15,822 bases of DNA from Oscillospiraceae bacterium. GTDB lineage: Bacteria; Bacillota; Clostridia; Oscillospirales; Ruminococcaceae. Where the stretch lies: NCBI GenBank assembly GCA_003516865.1, contig DPBR01000016.1, positions 943 to 16,764 on the forward strand. Direction: 5' to 3'. Shown piece by piece: positions 12,600 to 15,822 of this stretch (its first letter is position 1; every line of letters begins with the position of its first letter). The notes under the pieces are model-generated. The model did no database searches, was not told the origin of the DNA, and worked only from the letters and a program-made list of their open reading frames with translations. A program made the position numbers and the translations under genes.

Positions 12600-13301
12600 T
12601 TATTTTTCGCTTGGTTTTCTCGATGTTAGGAACTCGATTGCGCGTTCAATCGAACTTCTGACGTGCGCCATATCGTCGTTGTGGAGCTTTCCCGCGTTTC
12701 GATAGTCGAAGCTGTCGCAGAACGCCTTTACGTCCTCGTTGAGCGTTTTCGCATACTTTGCGGCAAGCTCGTCCGTCGCGTCCTGAAAGGTCTTGAGGTC
12801 GTCCTTTTTGAGCCTGTTCGGAGCCGCGTTCATCAGCCTGCGATAGTGCGGCATACAGAGATATTCCTGCGCGGAATAGAGCTTTCTGAAGCCCGCGTCG
12901 TTCTTGAACATCGTGAAAACGGTTTCAAGCATATGATTTATGCCCCAATCGACTTTCGCGCAGACAAAGCAGGTTTCCTTCTCCTCGGAAAGCTTTTTCG
13001 CCTTGCTTTTCCCGAACATTCCGTCCTTTTTGTCGATAACCTCCTCGCGGAGCTGTGTAAGATGCGTGTTGAGCATAAGCGCAAGCGAAAGGCGGTTGTT
13101 CTGTTTAAGGAGCATATTGTAGTGCGTGAGGCAAAAACCGAGCGCGTTTGTTTCCTCGCGGACGTCCGGCTCCATCATCGCCGCGCCCATTATGTATTCG
13201 CAGATGTGTTCCTCGACGGAATTTCGCATAGCGCAGAGCGGACAGCCGCATTTCGGTTCAAAAACCTCGTTTATCGGTATGGTAAGCAGACTTTCTCTCA
13301 T
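12600..13301 (-). CDS. DUF6062-type protein with two CxxC...CxxH zinc motifs
   Basis: The 233-aa product matches the pattern I associate with the clostridial DUF6062 family, function unknown. Two putative metal sites repeat in the sequence: C20, C23, C57, H60 (CPLC, then FCLTH) and C111, C114, C149, H152 (CFVC, then LCMPH). This suggests an internally duplicated zinc fold. The rest is alpha-helical and charged, with no membrane segment or signal peptide, so it is probably cytoplasmic. It is the first gene of the six-gene operon, with GGAGG 4 nt before the ATG and a promoter at 13347-13375. Its position directly before tsaD may mean a link to RNA metabolism, but that is only context. Confidence 0.85.
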   Translation of the reverse strand: MRESLLTIPINEVFEPKCGCPLCAMRNSVEEHICEYIMGAAMMEPDVREETNALGFCLTHYNMLLKQNNRLSLALMLNTHLTQLREEVIDKKDGMFGKSKAKKLSEEKETCFVCAKVDWGINHMLETVFTMFKNDAGFRKLYSAQEYLCMPHYRRLMNAAPNRLKKDDLKTFQDATDELAAKYAKTLNEDVKAFCDSFDYRNAGKLHNDDMAHVRSSIERAIEFLTSRKPSEK

Positions 13302-13330
13302 ATTTCCTCCGCAAAAAGTTCGTTTTGGTA

Positions 13331-13359
13331 TTGAAATCTTACTTATATTGTATTATAAT
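13331..13359 (+). promoter_or_regulatory. Sigma-A promoter for the glycosylase / zinc-ribbon pair
   Basis: TTGAAA (13331-13336), 17-nt spacer, perfect TATAAT (13354-13359). It overlaps the minus-strand promoter at 13347-13375, with the two -10 boxes one base apart. Confidence 0.7.
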
Positions 13360-13375
13360 TAAAGTAAATAATCAA
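13347..13375 (-). promoter_or_regulatory. Sigma-A promoter for the six-gene minus-strand operon
   Basis: On the minus strand TTGATT (13375-13370), 17-nt spacer, TACAAT (13352-13347), about 45 nt before the DUF6062-type start. It overlaps the opposing promoter, so polymerase probably cannot occupy both at once. Confidence 0.65.
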
Positions 13376-13382
13376 GGGGTTT

Positions 13383-14192
13383 TTGAAAAAATTGAAAATA
13401 AAAGTTAACTTAAATGAATTAAATCCGCGAAAAACGTTTTTCTGCGGTCAGTGTTTCCGCTGGACAGAGGAAGAAAACGGCGTTTTTTCGGGAATTGTGC
13501 GTAAAAAGCTCATAACCGTGCGGGAAAACGGCGATTTTGCCGAGATTTCGGGGTTTACCGAAAGCGAAGCGCGCGAATATTTCGATTTGGACGCGGATTA
13601 TGCGGGATACATAAAACGGCTTTCCGCGGACAAAACTCTGAAAGAGGCGTGCAGACGCTCTGCGGGAATAAGAATTTTGCGTCAAGAGCCGTTTGAAACG
13701 CTGATAAGCTTCATCATTTCCCAGAACAACAACATTCCGCGCATTTCGGGGATTATCACGCGGCTCTGCGAGGGCTTCGGCGAGAGAATTGACGGCGGTT
13801 TTGCGTTTCCGGCGGCGGAGAGCCTGCGCGGGATAACCGCCGAGGAGCTTGCGCCTCTTAGGGCGGGATTTCGCGCGCGTTATATAGCGGACGCCGTGGA
13901 AAAGGTGAACGGCGGCTTGATTGATTTTGATGAAATCAACGCGCTTTCGACCGATGAAGCGCGCCAAAAGCTGAAGCTTATCACGGGAGTGGGCGATAAA
14001 GTAGCCGACTGTGTTTTGCTTTTCGCGTTCCACAAAACGGAGGCGTTCCCAAAGGACGTGTGGGTAAAGCGGCTTATGGAGCGGTTTTATCCCGACGGCT
14101 TGCCCGAATGTACAAAAGGCATCGAGGGCGTCGCCCAGCAGTATCTTTTCGATTATGTCAGAAACAACAACGGTCTTAGCGTAAAGGAGTAA
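13383..14192 (+). CDS. 8-oxoguanine DNA glycosylase, OGG1 type
   Basis: This base-excision repair enzyme removes 8-oxoguanine from DNA and nicks the strand by beta-elimination. The 269-aa product has an OGG N-terminal domain with CGQCFRW (21-27) and the ISQNNNIPRI segment (112-121) that wedges into the helix. The helix-hairpin-helix GPD core follows: LITGVGDKVADC carries the Schiff-base lysine K206, and AFPKDVWV carries the catalytic aspartate D225, matching human OGG1 K249 and D268. The start is TTG at 13383 or 13392; AAGGGG lies at 13374-13379 and neither spacing is ideal, so weak translation is possible. The promoter overlaps that of the opposite operon. The next gene starts 3 nt after its stop. 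Confidence 0.93.
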   Translation: MKKLKIKVNLNELNPRKTFFCGQCFRWTEEENGVFSGIVRKKLITVRENGDFAEISGFTESEAREYFDLDADYAGYIKRLSADKTLKEACRRSAGIRILRQEPFETLISFIISQNNNIPRISGIITRLCEGFGERIDGGFAFPAAESLRGITAEELAPLRAGFRARYIADAVEKVNGGLIDFDEINALSTDEARQKLKLITGVGDKVADCVLLFAFHKTEAFPKDVWVKRLMERFYPDGLPECTKGIEGVAQQYLFDYVRNNNGLSVKE

Positions 14193-14195
14193 AAA

Positions 14196-14723
14196 ATGAT
14201 TTGTCTTAATTGCGGAAGAGAAAATTCGGACGGAGTGAAGTTCTGCTGCTTTTGCGGCGCTCCCGCAGCGATATCGCTCGAAAAACCGACCGAAATTTCG
14301 CCCGAAAACGGTCAGCTTGAGATATCGGAAAACGATACGGCAATCGGCGCGGTAACCGAAAATCGCGATAACGAGAGCTTTTTCTCGCAGTCGCCCGATT
14401 TGGATACGCTCGGACAAAGCCCGTCCGTTCCTCGTCCCGGTGTTATTCCGGCAAATTCCGAGCAGCTCGCCGCACAAAGCGCCGCAAATCCTCGGATTTC
14501 GGCTGATTACAGTACCGGAAAGTATGCAAACGCGCCGACAAATCCAAATGTTCCCCCAAATTCTATTATGATGACCGTGCCGATTGAAAGCGGCGTTTCG
14601 GGAAAAAAGAACGCTCCGGAGCGCAAATTCACAACGCTTCATATCGTGATGTGCCTTATTTCGACCGCCGTTTGTGCAATCGCGGCGGGAATATTCGCGG
14701 GACTTTATTTTTCCGTTGTTTAG
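14196..14723 (+). CDS. Small zinc-ribbon protein with C-terminal membrane helix
   Basis: The 175-aa product starts with a zinc ribbon (C3, C6, C17, C20 in MICLNCGREN and FCCFCG). A Ser/Pro/Glu/Asn-rich, probably disordered middle of about 120 residues follows, then one hydrophobic helix at the extreme C-terminus (about 148-174). It is thus a tail-anchored-like protein with the ribbon in the cytoplasm. AAAGGAG overlaps the glycosylase stop and the ATG follows 3 nt later, so the two are co-transcribed and probably coupled. The ribbon is very like that of the 1036-aa protein (MICSKC...KFCANCG). Function is not known; a link with DNA repair is suggested by the operon only. No clear intrinsic terminator follows. 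Confidence 0.88.
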   Translation: MICLNCGRENSDGVKFCCFCGAPAAISLEKPTEISPENGQLEISENDTAIGAVTENRDNESFFSQSPDLDTLGQSPSVPRPGVIPANSEQLAAQSAANPRISADYSTGKYANAPTNPNVPPNSIMMTVPIESGVSGKKNAPERKFTTLHIVMCLISTAVCAIAAGIFAGLYFSVV

Positions 14724-14775
14724 CACAAAAACAAAACAAATTATTGCTTGATTTGTACAATTATTATGAAAAGAA

Positions 14776-14804
14776 TTGACAACCGGCAAAAATTATTGTA
14801 TAAT
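14776..14804 (+). promoter_or_regulatory. Perfect sigma-A promoter for the acidic zinc-ribbon gene
   Basis: TTGACA (14776-14781) and TATAAT (14799-14804), 17-nt spacer, about 80 nt before the ATG. The 163-nt gap after the previous gene otherwise holds only a weak hairpin without U-tract. Confidence 0.85.
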
Positions 14805-14886
14805 AAAATATGTATTTTAGTGTAAATTCTTCCATACGGGAACAATAATTTAAATTCTGTCTCAAAAAATTAGCGGGAGGAATACT

Positions 14887-15822
14887 ATGTTTTGCGAAAA
14901 CTGCGGTAAAAAATTGATAAGGGGATACTCGTTCTGCGTGGAGTGTGGAACGCCTGTGCCTCCCGAAGTGCTTGAGGAGGGCGGTTTGCCCGGAAGAAGC
15001 GACGAAAAGCCCGAAAATGCGCCCGAAAACGCTTCGGCTGACGTAAATTCCGAGGAAAACAAGCAGGAAGAGCGCGGCGATGTTCAGGCTTCAATGCCGG
15101 GAATACAGCCTATCGGCGGAAACGACGAAGGAACGCTTGTGTTCTGCCCGAACTGCGGAATGAGAATGCAGCATAATACCGATACCTGTGAAAAGTGCGG
15201 AATGAGGCTGGGCGATAAGCCCACAAGCTCCGTGCCGCTTATAAACAACAATCCTATGGACCTTGACGGAGGTTTCGGAGGATTTGGCGGCGGAATTGAG
15301 GGATTTTCCGACAGCGATATAAACCGGATAAACAGCTTTATGGGCGGAGGAATGCCGTCGGCTTACGGAAACGAAAACGCCGCCGACAATCTTTTCGGCA
15401 CAAACAGCTATTCCGCAAGCGATATTGAGGCGCTTAACCGCCAGATGTCGAATTTCAGCGCGTCGTCGAGCGAGATGCCCGCGATAAGCAAAGCAAGCGG
15501 CGCTGTCCGCCAGAAAGAGCCCGAACAGGGCGAGGCGAGAAAAGTTGAGAACTTCTCGATGAGCGATGGAGCGGAAGAATCCGTTCCGATATCGGACACA
15601 GCCGTGCCGGTTATCGAGGGCTGTTCTATGGACGAAAATCCCGAAGCCGACATTTCTCTTGACCCATATTCGTTCCTTGGCAATTCAATGGACGATTCCG
15701 CTGAGGAACGCCCTGTTGATAATGTAAATCTTTTCGGAGAACCCGCCGCAGAAGTTTCCGAAGCTGCCGAAGAGCCTGTTCCAGAAGCGGTCGAAGAGCC
15801 TGCTCCCGAAGCAGTCGAAGAG
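14887..15822 (+). CDS. Double zinc-ribbon acidic protein, N-terminal part (cut by window edge)
   Basis: 312 codons are readable and the frame is open at the window end. The first zinc ribbon is C3, C6, C17, C20 and the second C87, C90, C101, C104, separated by an acidic linker. After them come a glycine-rich patch (GGFGGFGGGIEGF near 128-140), two similar stretches (FSDSDINRINSFMGG and YSASDIEALNRQMSNF) and a long acidic, Ser/Glu/Pro-rich region. The last residues start an eight-residue repeat EEPxPEAV that runs into the edge. No membrane helix is seen so far; by analogy with the 5084 and 14196 genes, one may follow. GGGAGG lies 6 nt before the ATG. The function is unknown; the paired S(D/A)SDI(N/E) motifs could be docking sites, which is speculation. 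Confidence 0.9.
   Translation, partial: MFCENCGKKLIRGYSFCVECGTPVPPEVLEEGGLPGRSDEKPENAPENASADVNSEENKQEERGDVQASMPGIQPIGGNDEGTLVFCPNCGMRMQHNTDTCEKCGMRLGDKPTSSVPLINNNPMDLDGGFGGFGGGIEGFSDSDINRINSFMGGGMPSAYGNENAADNLFGTNSYSASDIEALNRQMSNFSASSSEMPAISKASGAVRQKEPEQGEARKVENFSMSDGAEESVPISDTAVPVIEGCSMDENPEADISLDPYSFLGNSMDDSAEERPVDNVNLFGEPAAEVSEAAEEPVPEAVEEPAPEAVEE

Noticed and set aside
14730..14757. Terminator after the small zinc-ribbon gene
   Set aside because: ACAAAT/ATTTGT can pair but the stem is AT-only and no U-tract follows on the plus strand.
13419..14789. 456-codon open frame on the minus strand
   Set aside because: It is antisense to the OGG1-type glycosylase and the zinc-ribbon gene, both with clear motifs; no ribosome site, and the product looks like a shadow rich in Arg and Cys.

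Overview
The window looks like a chromosomal segment of a Gram-positive Clostridia-type bacterium, plausibly a gut Oscillospiraceae/Ruminococcaceae relative. This rests on gene content (single-chain PurL, MtaB, HPr-like proteins with a Ser46-type site, a YabE/RpfB-like G5-3D wall protein, a DUF6062-type protein next to tsaD, an OGG1-type glycosylase), strong AAGGAG/GGAGG ribosome binding sites, U-tailed terminators, and sigma-A promoters that nearly all have a 17-nt spacer. Taxonomy is inferred, not demonstrated.

Layout. (1) 1-2268, minus strand: mtaB followed by the 5' part of purL, whose 3' end is outside the window. (2) 2434-3044, plus: two tandem HPr-like genes, each with its own promoter and both lacking the phosphocarrier histidine, closed by a UUCG terminator. 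(3) 3404-4495, plus: a membrane-anchored G5-3D cell-wall protein with a consensus promoter and an upstream direct repeat matching a WalR-type box. (4) 4496-5083: non-coding, holding a duplicated terminator hairpin around a 329-bp insert full of inverted repeats. (5) 5084-8194, plus: a 1036-aa protein with two zinc ribbons, one membrane helix and a large unrecognised ectodomain. (6) 8195-8508: a bidirectional terminator and a 249-bp MITE-like element. (7) 13301 down to 8509, minus: a six-gene run with gaps of 18 nt or less or slight overlaps (DUF6062-type, tsaD, three-helix membrane protein, shikimate-kinase-family protein, CPBP protease, zinc-ribbon TM2 protein). (8) 13383-14723, plus: OGG1-type glycosylase plus a small zinc-ribbon membrane protein, driven by a promoter that overlaps that of the minus-strand operon. 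(9) 14887-end, plus: a double zinc-ribbon acidic protein cut by the window edge.

How the genes connect. TsaD installs t6A at tRNA position 37 and MtaB methylthiolates it to ms2t6A, so two successive steps of one tRNA modification lie in the window, in separate transcription units. Four zinc-ribbon proteins of similar design (short CxxC-CxxC N-terminal or internal ribbon, low-complexity linker, and in three of them a membrane segment) lie within about 11 kb. The most unusual content is non-coding: the inserts at 4536-4705 and 8245-8493 are diverged, oppositely oriented copies of one structured repeat (same four modules in the same order), and each sits directly behind an intrinsic terminator.
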